A stretch of 20,230 bases of DNA from positions 1-20,230 of the IMG/VR virus record IMGVR_UViG_3300042506_000065. The stretch is one strand, 5' to 3'. The translations under genes and the position numbers were made by a program. This DNA is from a virus. The notes beneath the pieces were generated by a model. The model made no database searches. It was not told the DNA's origin and saw only the letters and a list, made by a program, of their open reading frames with translations. Shown here piece after piece: positions 8,306-15,374 of this stretch; position 1 is the stretch's first letter, and each line of letters begins with the position of its first letter.

Positions 8306-10083
8306 GTTTAGAATTTATACAACTACAATCGTATACGGCCCCATCCATCATTGAGCAAAAAAACAAAGATTGGGTGCAATATGGTGACGATAACAATTAT
8401 TATCAGTATTTGATTGACTTGTATCATGGTTCACCAACCAATAATGCGTGTATCAAAGGAATTGCAGACCAAATTTATGGCAAGGGATTAGAGGTGACAA
8501 CAACATCGCGCGATTTACCAGGTTACATTGAGTTCAAAAAGATGTTTAGTGGGGATGATTTACGCGCGGTAATTATGGATTTGAAGATGTTGGGCCAAGC
8601 ATCGTTTCAACTAATCAAATCAAAGGATAAGAAAAAGTATATTCAAGCCAAGCACTTTCCACAACAAACACTTCGCCCCGCCAAGTGCAACGACAAAGGC
8701 GAGATTGAAAAGTATTATTATTACCCCGATTGGGCCAATATCAAGCGTGGCACACAACCAACAGAGATAAGGGCATGGGGTTACGACCAAAACGCGAACG
8801 AATGTATACTAACCATCAAACCATATTCAACGGGTTCGTTCTACTTCGCACCCGTGGACTACCAAGGAGGTACGCAATATGCAAACTTGGAGTCGGAGAT
8901 ATCAAATTTCCACATCAACAACATCATGAATGGTCTTGCACCAAGTATGTTGATAAACTTCAACAATGGGCAACCACCCGCCGAGGTTAAAGATACGGTT
9001 GAATCACAAATCAAAGCCAAGTTTGGTGGATCGTCAAATGCAGGTCGTTTTATTATCAGTTGGAACGATGGCAAGGATTCAGCGGCGGACATCACCCCAG
9101 TACAATTAAGTGATGCCCACAACCAATATCAATTCCTAAGTTCGGAATCAATGCAAAAGGTTATGATATCGCATCGCGTGGTATCGCCGTTGTTATTGGG
9201 TATTAAAGACGGAACGGGATTTGGTAATAACGCGGATGAATTAAAGTCGGCATCTATTTTGTTTGACAATGTTGTTATTCGCCCATTCCAAAGATTGGTT
9301 ATTGATGCAGTTACTAAGGTATTGAACCACAATGGTTATAACCTTAATATGTATTTCAAGACCTTACAACCACTTGAATTTACGGATTTGACGGGTAATG
9401 TAATTGACGATGAAACACGCGAAGAAGAAACGGGCGTATCGTTGTCATTAAAAAAAAAGATTGATTTAGCGGACATGACCATCGCGGATGAAGATTCGTG
9501 GTTGGAACATTTGAAATCCCGTGGGGAAATAATTAACAATGAGGTGTGGGAACTCATTGATGTAACCGAGGTTACGGATGCGGATGAGGAAATGAAATTT
9601 GAAATGGCGTATGAAAACCCCAATAAAAAAAGTGGTGATGATAAAGGGGTTTACAAAATCCGTTATCGGTACGGCCCTAATATCGTGGCCGACAATTCAA
9701 GGCAGTTTTGTAGTACAATGGTTCAAGAATCCAAAGGGGGAGTAATTTATCGCCGTGAAGATATTTTGACAATGGGTGATGCGGGTGTCAACGGACAATT
9801 TGCACCAAGCGGACAAAGTTCATATTCCATTTGGAAGTACAAGGGCGGTGTTAATTGCCACCACCGATGGGAACGATTGACATTCAGACGGAAGCAAATC
9901 AAAGGTAAATTTTTACCTAAGCAACCAGGCGAAAGCGGTGAGAATCGCGATTTAGAAAATTACAACGAAGTATCAAATAAGAGTGCCAACAATGCGGGAG
10001 TTCCATTTTCACCAAGTGGATGGGAAACGGCATCAACACGCCCAATTGATATGCCAAACAAAGGAAGTTTAAAGAACAAATAA
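8302..10083 (+). CDS. Portal protein with C-terminal MuF-like Cys/His extension
   Basis: At 593 residues from ATG 8302, which forms an ATGA overlap with the upstream stop (an in-frame TTG at 8290 is less likely). The first ~390 residues look like a portal: WVQYGDDNNYYQYLIDLYHGSPTNNACI near the start, a GSSNAGRFIISW block, and VMISHRVVSPLLLGIKDGTGFGNNADELKSA around 290-320, which is the conserved portal clip/stem region in siphophages. The portal is the ring at the unique vertex through which DNA enters and leaves. After a hinge rich in Asp/Glu, residues about 450-530 form a second unit: RYRYGPNIVADNSRQFC with Cys470, then YKGGVNCHHRW with Cys519, His520 and His521. This layout resembles the C-terminal domain of MuF-type minor head proteins. 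No separate MuF gene is seen, so a fusion is likely. Confidence 0.85.
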   Translation: MSLEFIQLQSYTAPSIIEQKNKDWVQYGDDNNYYQYLIDLYHGSPTNNACIKGIADQIYGKGLEVTTTSRDLPGYIEFKKMFSGDDLRAVIMDLKMLGQASFQLIKSKDKKKYIQAKHFPQQTLRPAKCNDKGEIEKYYYYPDWANIKRGTQPTEIRAWGYDQNANECILTIKPYSTGSFYFAPVDYQGGTQYANLESEISNFHINNIMNGLAPSMLINFNNGQPPAEVKDTVESQIKAKFGGSSNAGRFIISWNDGKDSAADITPVQLSDAHNQYQFLSSESMQKVMISHRVVSPLLLGIKDGTGFGNNADELKSASILFDNVVIRPFQRLVIDAVTKVLNHNGYNLNMYFKTLQPLEFTDLTGNVIDDETREEETGVSLSLKKKIDLADMTIADEDSWLEHLKSRGEIINNEVWELIDVTEVTDADEEMKFEMAYENPNKKSGDDKGVYKIRYRYGPNIVADNSRQFCSTMVQESKGGVIYRREDILTMGDAGVNGQFAPSGQSSYSIWKYKGGVNCHHRWERLTFRRKQIKGKFLPKQPGESGENRDLENYNEVSNKSANNAGVPFSPSGWETASTRPIDMPNKGSLKNK

Positions 10084-10084
10084 G

Positions 10085-10597
10085 ATGTACGCAAACGATG
10101 ATGTATTATTAATCACCAAGGAGGACATATTCAAATACACCCAATTGAGTGGGAATTTTGATGTGGATAAAATCACCCCATTTATTAAGATAGCCCAGGA
10201 CATCCAAGTTCAAGAATTATGCGGTACTGTTTTGTATCGTAAATTGTTGGATGATGTTCAGTCAAGCACATTGGCGGGGTATTATCTTTTGTTGGTGTCA
10301 CACTATTTGCAACCTTTGTTGATCCATTACGCGATGAGTGATTTGTTGTTATTCCACGGGTATGAGGTAACCAATGCGGGTATCGTTCGTAATTCACCCG
10401 AGAATACACAGTTACCAAGCAAGGAGGAATTGGACACGATTGTCCAAAGACAAAGAAACATTGCAGAAACTTATCGGAGGCGTTGCGTGGATTACCTATC
10501 GTATTTCCCACAGAGGTACCCAGAATACACGGCCAACCAAGAAGCGGGAGAATACCCAAATTCAAATCCATCGAATTATGTAACATGGAATTTGTAA
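10085..10597 (+). CDS. Putative head-tail adaptor / connector protein (DUF6712-like)
   Basis: At 170 residues, it is mainly helical. The N-terminus (LLITKEDIFKYTQLSGNFDVDKITPFIKIAQDIQVQELCGTVLYRKLLDDV) matches what I recall of small proteins that follow the portal in Bacteroidota phages and are annotated DUF6712; they resemble helical head-tail adaptors such as gp6/gp15 types. The central helix has a hydrophobic face (YYLLLVSHYLQPLLIHYAMSDLLLFHG), probably a ring interface rather than a membrane helix. It starts one base after the portal stop, supporting a connector role. The end is polar and Asn/Tyr/Pro-rich. The position is strong evidence; the domain name is from memory and should be treated as probable. 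Confidence 0.65.
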   Translation: MYANDDVLLITKEDIFKYTQLSGNFDVDKITPFIKIAQDIQVQELCGTVLYRKLLDDVQSSTLAGYYLLLVSHYLQPLLIHYAMSDLLLFHGYEVTNAGIVRNSPENTQLPSKEELDTIVQRQRNIAETYRRRCVDYLSYFPQRYPEYTANQEAGEYPNSNPSNYVTWNL

Positions 10598-11085
10598 AAA
10601 AGACATATAAACCAAAGGAAGACAAGGTCAAGAAATTGACCACCTACATAACGCAATTGAAAATCGTTAAGGGGGTAAAATGTGATTTGTTTACCAAGAT
10701 AATCGCCATTATGATATTCTTCACGGGGTGTTCGGCCGAATGGCACTTAAAAAAAGCCATCCAAAAGAACCCCGCTATGGCGCAAACAAGCACCCATACC
10801 ATTGATACCCTATTTGTAACCGATTCTGTGAGCATTACAGACACTTTCACAACAAAAACGATTGATACCATCACAATTGAAAAAGACGGCGTTAAAACGA
10901 TTGTTTACAGAAATCACGATGTTATCCGAGTTCAAACAGTTGTGAAGGCCGACACCATCAGATACACCAAAACAATTCAGTTACCCGCCCAAATAAAGTA
11001 TACGGAACGCGTAAAGGTTCCACAATGGATTGGATTAACTTTGTTTTTGGGATTAATTTTGTTAATGATAATTATAAAACGATGA
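10585..11085 (+). CDS. Probable unimolecular spanin (lipoprotein with C-terminal TM)
   Basis: At 166 residues from ATG 10585, overlapping the adaptor gene by 13 bases. Two anchors are visible: a lipobox-like IMIFFTGC (Cys49) after a short hydrophobic run, and a C-terminal transmembrane helix WIGLTLFLGLILLMIIIKR (about 147-165). The stretch between is Thr/Ile/Val-rich and predicted beta. An outer-membrane lipid anchor plus an inner-membrane helix in one chain is the hallmark of u-spanins (T1 gp11 type), which fuse inner and outer membranes at the last step of lysis. The 48-residue basic leader before the Cys is too long for a classical signal; TTG at 10687 or ATG at 10711 would give a more normal one. 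It lies about 3.4 kb from the holin/amidase cassette. A tail-associated lipoprotein is the alternative. Confidence 0.68.
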   Translation: MEFVKKTYKPKEDKVKKLTTYITQLKIVKGVKCDLFTKIIAIMIFFTGCSAEWHLKKAIQKNPAMAQTSTHTIDTLFVTDSVSITDTFTTKTIDTITIEKDGVKTIVYRNHDVIRVQTVVKADTIRYTKTIQLPAQIKYTERVKVPQWIGLTLFLGLILLMIIIKR

Positions 11086-11357
11086 GCGATTGGGGTCAAG
11101 AATATAACAACAAGGCAGCACCATCGCAAGGATGGAAAACACCATCACGGAGTTCACCACAAGGGGGCGGAACGCGAAGTTGTTTATGCAAGGATACATT
11201 GAAGTATTCACGCAAGTGTTGTGATGGTTCGTTATGGGCGCAAGGCATTGGCAATATCACCCGTGAACCCGTTGTTGTTAATACGGGATTTTTGTTACAA
11301 CAAGACGGCGATTTTTTATTACAACAAGATTCAAGCAAAATAATAATAACCACATAA
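11082..11357 (+). CDS. Small Cys-rich phage protein with C-terminal LLQQD repeat
   Basis: At 91 residues from ATG 11082 (ATGA overlap with the spanin gene; a longer in-frame start at 11025 would lie inside the spanin helix). A polar Gly/Pro/Ser-rich N-terminus leads to a compact motif with Cys34, Cys36, Cys45 and Cys46 (CLCKDTLKYSRKCC) followed by DGSLWAQGIGNI. I recall similar CxC...CC-DG-QGIG proteins in Bacteroidota phages without known function. The C-terminus carries two near copies, GFLLQQDGD and DFLLQQDSS, ending KIIITT, like the short beta repeats of tail-fibre ends. It immediately precedes the tail fibre gene, so a virion accessory or fibre attachment role is plausible. Function is unknown; metal binding is possible but not shown. 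Confidence 0.72.
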   Translation: MSDWGQEYNNKAAPSQGWKTPSRSSPQGGGTRSCLCKDTLKYSRKCCDGSLWAQGIGNITREPVVVNTGFLLQQDGDFLLQQDSSKIIITT

Positions 11358-11358
11358 A

Positions 11359-12588
11359 ATGGCTGATAAGAAAATAACCGATTTAACCGCAATAATAACC
11401 ATCGCCGTTGATGATGTATTGCCAATTGTAGATATCAGCGATGATATTACGAAAAAAATTAGCATTTCACAAATCAAGGCACAATCACCCGTGCAAAGCG
11501 TTGCGGGTAAAACGGGTGCGGTGGTATTGTCGGCATCCGATATTGGTGCGGGTACTGTGGATGATACCGAATTTGGGTATTTGAATGGCGTTACAAGTGC
11601 GATTCAAACACAATTAAACGCCAAACAAGGTTCGTTGACATTAACCACCACGGGAACGAGTGGTGCATCAACTTTGGTTGGTAACACATTGAACATCCCA
11701 CAATATAGTGGTGGTGGTGGCGGAACGACCTGGGGTTCAATCACGGGGACTTTGTCAAACCAAACCGATTTGCAAACCGCATTGGATGGCAAGGTTGATG
11801 AAAACGCCGCGATTACGGCATCTACAAAAACCAAAATCACATATGATGCCAAAGGTTTAGTAACTGCGGGGGCGGATTTGTCGGCAAGTGATATTCCAAG
11901 TGGGGTGGATGCTTCCAAAATTAGCACGGGAGTAATCAGTAATGCAGAATTTGATTATTTGAACGGGTTGACCGACAACATCCAAACGCAGTTCACGGGC
12001 AAACAACCCATACTTATTTCGGGTAGCAACATCAAGACAGTTAATTCAAATTCACTTTTGGGTTCTGGGGATGTGACGGTACAAGCAACCTTGGTGAGTG
12101 GAACAAATATCAAAACCATTAATTCAACCTCTTTGTTGGGTAGTGGTGATATTAGCGTGGCACCCGCAACGGGAATTAATGCAACGGCAATTGCGGATGG
12201 ATCGGTTACAAGCACCGAATTTCAATACATAAATTCGCTTACAAGCAACGCACAAACACAGATTGATTCTAAGACCAATAAATTAATCACCACGAATCGC
12301 CAAACCGCATCATACACTTTGGTGTTAAGTGATGCCGATAAGTTGGTTGAAACGAATGTGGCCAGTGCAAATAACTTGACAGTCCCATTAAATAGTTCGG
12401 TGGCGTATCCAACGGGTACACAGATACTTTTGGCACAATATGGGGCAGGTCAAACAACCATCGTTGCTACAAGTGGAGTGACAATCCGAAGCAACGGGGG
12501 TAAATTAAAATTGAATGTTCAATATTCGGGTGCAACCTTAATTAAGATTGATACTAACGAGTGGTATTTATTTGGAGATATAGCATAA
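11359..12588 (+). CDS. Tail fibre / adhesin protein with internal repeats
   Basis: At 409 residues, it is Thr/Ser/Asn/Gly-rich with no Cys-rich or membrane region, typical of trimeric tail fibres. The N-terminus (MADKKITDLTAIITIAVDDVLPIVDISDD) is the common virion-attachment start of Bacteroidota phage fibres. A short motif F-x-Y-(L/I)-N-x-(L/V)-T-x-x-x-Q-T-Q occurs three times, at residues 72, 198 and 288. A 26-residue unit (SGxNIKTxNSxSLLGSGD) repeats at 219 and 245. A poly-Gly hinge (SGGGGGTTW) lies near 118-125. The C-terminal ~100 residues (ASYTLVLSDADKLVETNVASANNLTVPL) form a beta domain often seen at fibre tips. It probably binds the host surface. The stop shares its last A with the next ATG. 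Confidence 0.82.
   Translation: MADKKITDLTAIITIAVDDVLPIVDISDDITKKISISQIKAQSPVQSVAGKTGAVVLSASDIGAGTVDDTEFGYLNGVTSAIQTQLNAKQGSLTLTTTGTSGASTLVGNTLNIPQYSGGGGGTTWGSITGTLSNQTDLQTALDGKVDENAAITASTKTKITYDAKGLVTAGADLSASDIPSGVDASKISTGVISNAEFDYLNGLTDNIQTQFTGKQPILISGSNIKTVNSNSLLGSGDVTVQATLVSGTNIKTINSTSLLGSGDISVAPATGINATAIADGSVTSTEFQYINSLTSNAQTQIDSKTNKLITTNRQTASYTLVLSDADKLVETNVASANNLTVPLNSSVAYPTGTQILLAQYGAGQTTIVATSGVTIRSNGGKLKLNVQYSGATLIKIDTNEWYLFGDIA
12013..12159 (+). repeat. Two tandem 26-residue repeats within the tail fibre gene
   Basis: Bases 12013-12081 and 12091-12159 encode near-identical units (LISGSNIKTVNSNSLLGSGDVTV and LVSGTNIKTINSTSLLGSGDISV), 78 bases apart. The nucleotide copies have diverged mostly at third positions, so this is an old duplication kept by selection on the protein. 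Confidence 0.85.
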
Positions 12589-13394
12589 TGATATTATCAA
12601 GTCACGGAATTATCGCCTCGCAGATTGCCTCATTTGATGCGGATGCGTCTGCCTTCTTTGGTCGGGTTAGTGCCGCTGGTGGCACTCTTTCTTTAACCGA
12701 AAAAAATGCGGTCAATACTTTGGTCATTCAAATGAAGGCAGACGGAACTTGGACACCTATGAAAGCCATTTATCCAATGGTTGGGGCAAGTGCGGCAGCG
12801 TGTGCGCAGAATTTGAAAAGTTCAAGTTTTACGGGTACATTTACAAGCGGTTGGACTTTTGCGAGTACGGGAGTAACACCAAACGGAATAAGTGCGTATA
12901 TGGATACCGCGTTAAATACATTAACAAATTTAACAACCACAACCGCTCATTTGTCTATTTATGTGCGTAACAATTCGAGTATTGTAAACCCCTATGATTT
13001 AGCAAACTCTACAAATTTGGGATTAACAGTTGACTCAACTTTTTTAATTTCACGATATTCAACTAATACTGCATATTTTGGAATGGCAGATACCACTTAT
13101 GGTACAAGCGTATCCAGTACAGATTCTCGTGGGCTGTGGTTAGGTGCTACAAATGGATCGAGGGCTCAAATTCTTTATAAAAATGGCACTTCGGTTGCAA
13201 CGGGTACGGGTTCGGGAAGTTTTGCAAATAATAATTTATATTTAGGGGCAGCAAATGGAGGAGGTGTTGCGTCTCTTTTTTCAAGTAAACAATACGCCTT
13301 TTGTACCATTGGTAATGGCTTAAGCGGTACACAACAAGGCAACTTTTACACCGCAGTACAAGCGTTTCAAACCACTTTAAGCCGAAATGTATGA
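12588..13394 (+). CDS. Putative lectin-like (LamG/ConA-type) tail-associated protein
   Basis: At 268 residues from ATG 12588, in a TAATG junction with the fibre gene (a longer start at 12561 would sit inside the fibre gene). After a short helical N-terminus (DADASAFFGRVSAAGGTLSLTEKNAVNTLV) the rest is Ser/Thr/Asn/Gly-rich beta structure: FTGTFTSGWTFASTGVTPNG, SIYVRNNS, ISRYSTNTAYFGM, AQILYKNGTSVA, FANNNLYLGAANGG. The C-terminus YAFCTIGNGLSGTQQGNFYTAVQAFQTTLSR is a recurrent ending of LamG-like proteins in Bacteroidota phages. The strand pattern fits a concanavalin-type jelly roll that binds glycans. It sits in the adhesion module and overlaps the next small gene. The domain assignment is by eye, without a profile search. 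Confidence 0.65.
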   Translation: MILSSHGIIASQIASFDADASAFFGRVSAAGGTLSLTEKNAVNTLVIQMKADGTWTPMKAIYPMVGASAAACAQNLKSSSFTGTFTSGWTFASTGVTPNGISAYMDTALNTLTNLTTTTAHLSIYVRNNSSIVNPYDLANSTNLGLTVDSTFLISRYSTNTAYFGMADTTYGTSVSSTDSRGLWLGATNGSRAQILYKNGTSVATGTGSGSFANNNLYLGAANGGGVASLFSSKQYAFCTIGNGLSGTQQGNFYTAVQAFQTTLSRNV

Positions 13395-13618
13395 TAGGTT
13401 ACACACTTACCCCCGAACAAAAGGATTTGATACAAGGGCAATACTACGCACCTTATCAGTTTTTGAATTGCGTTCAAGATATTGACGGAACTTGGTTTTT
13501 GTTCCTAAGCGATGAAGACAAGCCCGAAGTTGAAGCAACTGAATACGCTTGGGTTTTAGATTTACCCGAAGCCGAATACATCCCACCACCATCACCACCT
13601 TTCCCCCCACAATCATAA
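13391..13618 (+). CDS. Small protein after the adhesin genes, possible fibre chaperone
   Basis: At 75 residues, its ATG overlaps the stop of the lectin-like gene (ATGA). It is acidic and aromatic (MIGYTLTPEQKDLIQGQYYAPYQFLNCVQDIDGTWFLFLSDEDKP) with a proline-rich tail (IPPPSPPFPPQS). Small acidic proteins right after tail fibre genes are often assembly chaperones or fibre-bound partners, and the coupling supports joint expression. No family is recognised, so the role is inference from place and composition. The visible W-x-L-F-L-S and Y-A-W-V-L strands suggest a small beta fold. Thirty bases separate it from the lysis-side genes. Confidence 0.68.
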   Translation: MIGYTLTPEQKDLIQGQYYAPYQFLNCVQDIDGTWFLFLSDEDKPEVEATEYAWVLDLPEAEYIPPPSPPFPPQS

Positions 13619-13648
13619 CAATTGGTTTTGAAATCGTTTTATTAGAAT

Positions 13649-13930
13649 ATGACCGCCGTCAAGAAAACCCCCAATGCGTTGCCCGTTTCGTTTGAGCAAT
13701 TTAAGAAAAATCCAATTGCGGCCGTTTCTTTTTGCATGTTGTTGGCTGTGTCTTATTTGTATATGGACTTGCGTTCGGGCTATAAGGAACAAATTGAAAA
13801 AGCCAATTTTAAGATTGAAGCATTGGATGTCAAGATTGATAAGTTAACTTACGCTTTGAAACGATCCGATTCGTGCTTGGCATCCGCCATGACTGAAATC
13901 CGTATAATGCAAACGATGAAAAAACTATGA
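13649..13930 (+). CDS. Single-TM coiled-coil membrane protein (lysis region)
   Basis: At 93 residues, it has a basic cytoplasmic-looking N-terminus (MTAVKKTPNALPVSFEQFKKNP), one transmembrane helix at about 22-39 (IAAVSFCMLLAVSYLYM), then a coiled coil at about 46-72 (KEQIEKANFKIEALDVKIDKL) and a Cys at 76. This N-in topology with a periplasmic coiled coil is the layout of an inner-membrane spanin (Rz-like). However, no partner outer-membrane lipoprotein overlaps it and a u-spanin candidate lies elsewhere, so a holin-associated or other membrane role is equally possible. It overlaps the following secreted protein gene by an ATGA, so the two are probably partners. Confidence 0.72.
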   Translation: MTAVKKTPNALPVSFEQFKKNPIAAVSFCMLLAVSYLYMDLRSGYKEQIEKANFKIEALDVKIDKLTYALKRSDSCLASAMTEIRIMQTMKKL

Positions 13931-14346
13931 GAACGGCATTATTAGTTTTTACCGCCCTATTTATGACGGGTTATGTGTTCACAATTGCAAACGCAAAACA
14001 AACCCCTAAAATCGATGAAATTGATGCGTTGCTTAGCAAGGTATCAAAAAATGTAGAAAGTGCGGGAGAAGTCACCAAAATGGCTCAAACGATGAATGCC
14101 AAGATGGTTGAATCAAAGGTTGCGGAAAAGGAAGCGTTAAAAGAGGATGTAAAGAAGGCGGAAGCCAAAGCGGAAGCATTGGCAAAAAAGGTTGAAGTAT
14201 ACGCGGTTAAAATGATTGGAAGTGGTATTGATACGGCAACCGAGGAAATCAAGTATAGTGGCCCGATATACGATGCGTATTTGAACTATGTTGAAGAAGG
14301 TGGCAAAGAGGATTTTCAATACTTCCGTTTATACATTTACAAATAA
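13927..14346 (+). CDS. Secreted coiled-coil protein (lysis region)
   Basis: At 139 residues, it has a clear Sec-type signal: MRT, a hydrophobic core ALLVFTALFMTGYVFTI, and a likely signal peptidase I site after ANA (residues 21-23). There is no lipobox Cys. The mature part is a Lys/Glu/Ala-rich coiled coil at about 30-95 (KEALKEDVKKAEAKAEALAKKVE) ending in an aromatic C-terminal segment (EEGGKEDFQYFRLYIYK). Its stop shares an A with the next ATG, and its start overlaps the previous gene, placing it in a tight chain that runs into the holin and amidase. A periplasmic partner of the upstream single-TM protein is a reasonable inference. No family is recognised. Confidence 0.75.
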   Translation: MRTALLVFTALFMTGYVFTIANAKQTPKIDEIDALLSKVSKNVESAGEVTKMAQTMNAKMVESKVAEKEALKEDVKKAEAKAEALAKKVEVYAVKMIGSGIDTATEEIKYSGPIYDAYLNYVEEGGKEDFQYFRLYIYK

Positions 14347-14462
14347 TGGCAAAGGCAACCAACACATCGACATTCCGTGCAAAGCCCAAAAACAAGTTGG
14401 GCAGACACACAAAGCACATCAACAAACACAAATCAAAAAAAGCCAGTAGAGGCCAAGGATAA
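14346..14462 (+). CDS. 38-residue highly basic conserved-looking small protein
   Basis: The ATG at 14346 uses the last A of the preceding TAA, and the TAA at 14460-14462 gives its last A to the next ATG, so this small gene is locked in a TAATG chain on both sides. The product (MAKATNTSTFRAKPKNKL, then GRHTKHINKHKSKKASRGQG) has Lys/Arg/His at about 16 of 38 positions. The pattern STFRxKPKxKxGRHxK is familiar to me from tiny unnamed proteins in Bacteroidota phages. A nucleic-acid-binding or ribosome-binding role would fit the composition, but nothing shows it directly. Position just before the holin is odd for such a protein. Confidence 0.78.
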   Translation: MAKATNTSTFRAKPKNKLGRHTKHINKHKSKKASRGQG

Positions 14463-14689
14463 TGAAAAAGATATTAGAGATTTTCAAAGGTGACCAAGGT
14501 CAATTCAGTTCAAAGCGTTTCGTGGGAATCATCGGGGCGTTTGTACTATTTGGAACAATGGCACACAATTCAATGTCACCGCAAGAGATAGCACCATCCA
14601 AAGAATTGGTGGAAGCGGTTGAATGGGTAACGATTCTAACATTGGGATTTACATCAATTGATAAATTTAGCAAGAAGGATGAAAACTAA
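14462..14689 (+). CDS. Holin, two transmembrane helices
   Basis: At 75 residues, a charged N-terminus (MKKILEIFKGDQGQFSSKRF) is followed by two hydrophobic helices, about 19-35 (RFVGIIGAFVLFGTMAH) and 48-66 (ELVEAVEWVTILTLGFTSI), and a short charged tail (DKFSKKDEN). Size, two-helix hairpin topology and position directly before the endolysin match a class II-like phage holin, which permeabilises the inner membrane to release or activate the endolysin. The GFTSIDKF ending recurs in holin-like proteins of Bacteroidota phages. The amidase ATG lies inside its last codons (11-base overlap), so the two are translationally coupled. Confidence 0.82.
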   Translation: MKKILEIFKGDQGQFSSKRFVGIIGAFVLFGTMAHNSMSPQEIAPSKELVEAVEWVTILTLGFTSIDKFSKKDEN

Positions 14690-15314
14690 ACAAGTACATT
14701 TTAGGTCGTATAACTACGAAAAGATTGAAAAGAAGCAAATCTATTTACACCACACGGCGGGTGGGCCAAGTGGCGAACAAGTGTTTCAGTATTGGGAATC
14801 ACAAGCCAACAAGGTTGCAACTTGCGTAGCCATCAGCAATGACGGAACCATCGTGCAAGGGTTTGGAAGCGAGTGTTGGGCGTATCATTTGGGATTAGGC
14901 ACAAAGCATTTCATGAGCCAGGGGTTGCCATTCCTTCCGTTGGATCGTTCATCGATTGGAATTGAGATTTGTAATTACGGACCATTAACACAAAAAGGTG
15001 GTAAGTATTATAATTATGTAGGCGGTGAAATCAAGAAGGACGATGTAATTGAGTTGGATAAACCATACAAGGGTTACAAGTTATGGCAGAATTACACAGA
15101 CGCACAAATCGAATCGGTGAAGGAGTTGTTATTGCATTGGAATACCAAGTACGGCATTGATTTGACTTATAACGAGGATATTTGGGAAGTTAGCAAACGG
15201 GCATTGAAAGGTGCGGAAGGTGTATTCACCCATAATTCGGTTCGCCCAGACAAGGCGGATGTATACCCACACCCCAAGTTGATTGCAATGTTGAAGTCAC
15301 TCACAAAAAAATAA
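14679..15314 (+). CDS. Endolysin: N-acetylmuramoyl-L-alanine amidase (Amidase_2/PGRP type)
   Basis: At 211 residues from ATG 14679, overlapping the holin end by 11 bases; an upstream in-frame ATG at 14658 would bury it further in the holin gene. It should cut the amide bond between N-acetylmuramate and the stem peptide of peptidoglycan. Zinc-site residues are visible: His24 in IYLHHTAGG, His185 in FTHNSVRPDKADV, and Asp194 as the likely third ligand, with Lys192 near the active site. The SIGIEICNYG strand (about 95-104) is typical of the fold. There is no signal peptide, consistent with holin-dependent release, and no separate wall-binding domain. A terminator follows. Confidence 0.92.
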   Translation: MKTKQVHFRSYNYEKIEKKQIYLHHTAGGPSGEQVFQYWESQANKVATCVAISNDGTIVQGFGSECWAYHLGLGTKHFMSQGLPFLPLDRSSIGIEICNYGPLTQKGGKYYNYVGGEIKKDDVIELDKPYKGYKLWQNYTDAQIESVKELLLHWNTKYGIDLTYNEDIWEVSKRALKGAEGVFTHNSVRPDKADVYPHPKLIAMLKSLTKK

Positions 15315-15328
15315 GGTCATTCACAAAG

Positions 15329-15355
15329 AAAGTGGGTTAATTCTCACTTTTTTTT
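15329..15355 (+). terminator. Intrinsic terminator at the end of the lysis genes
   Basis: An 8-bp stem (AAAGTGGG at 15329-15336, CTCACTTT at 15343-15350, one G-T wobble) with a TTAATT loop is followed by an unbroken T-run to 15355. It separates the late genes from the promoter of the next transcription unit. Confidence 0.87.
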
Positions 15356-15374
15356 AATCTTTTTATATTTGGAA

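Noticed and set aside
14658-14678. Longer amidase start at ATG 14658
   Set aside because: It would extend the overlap with the holin gene to 32 bases and add residues not needed by the amidase fold; ATG 14679 is simpler.
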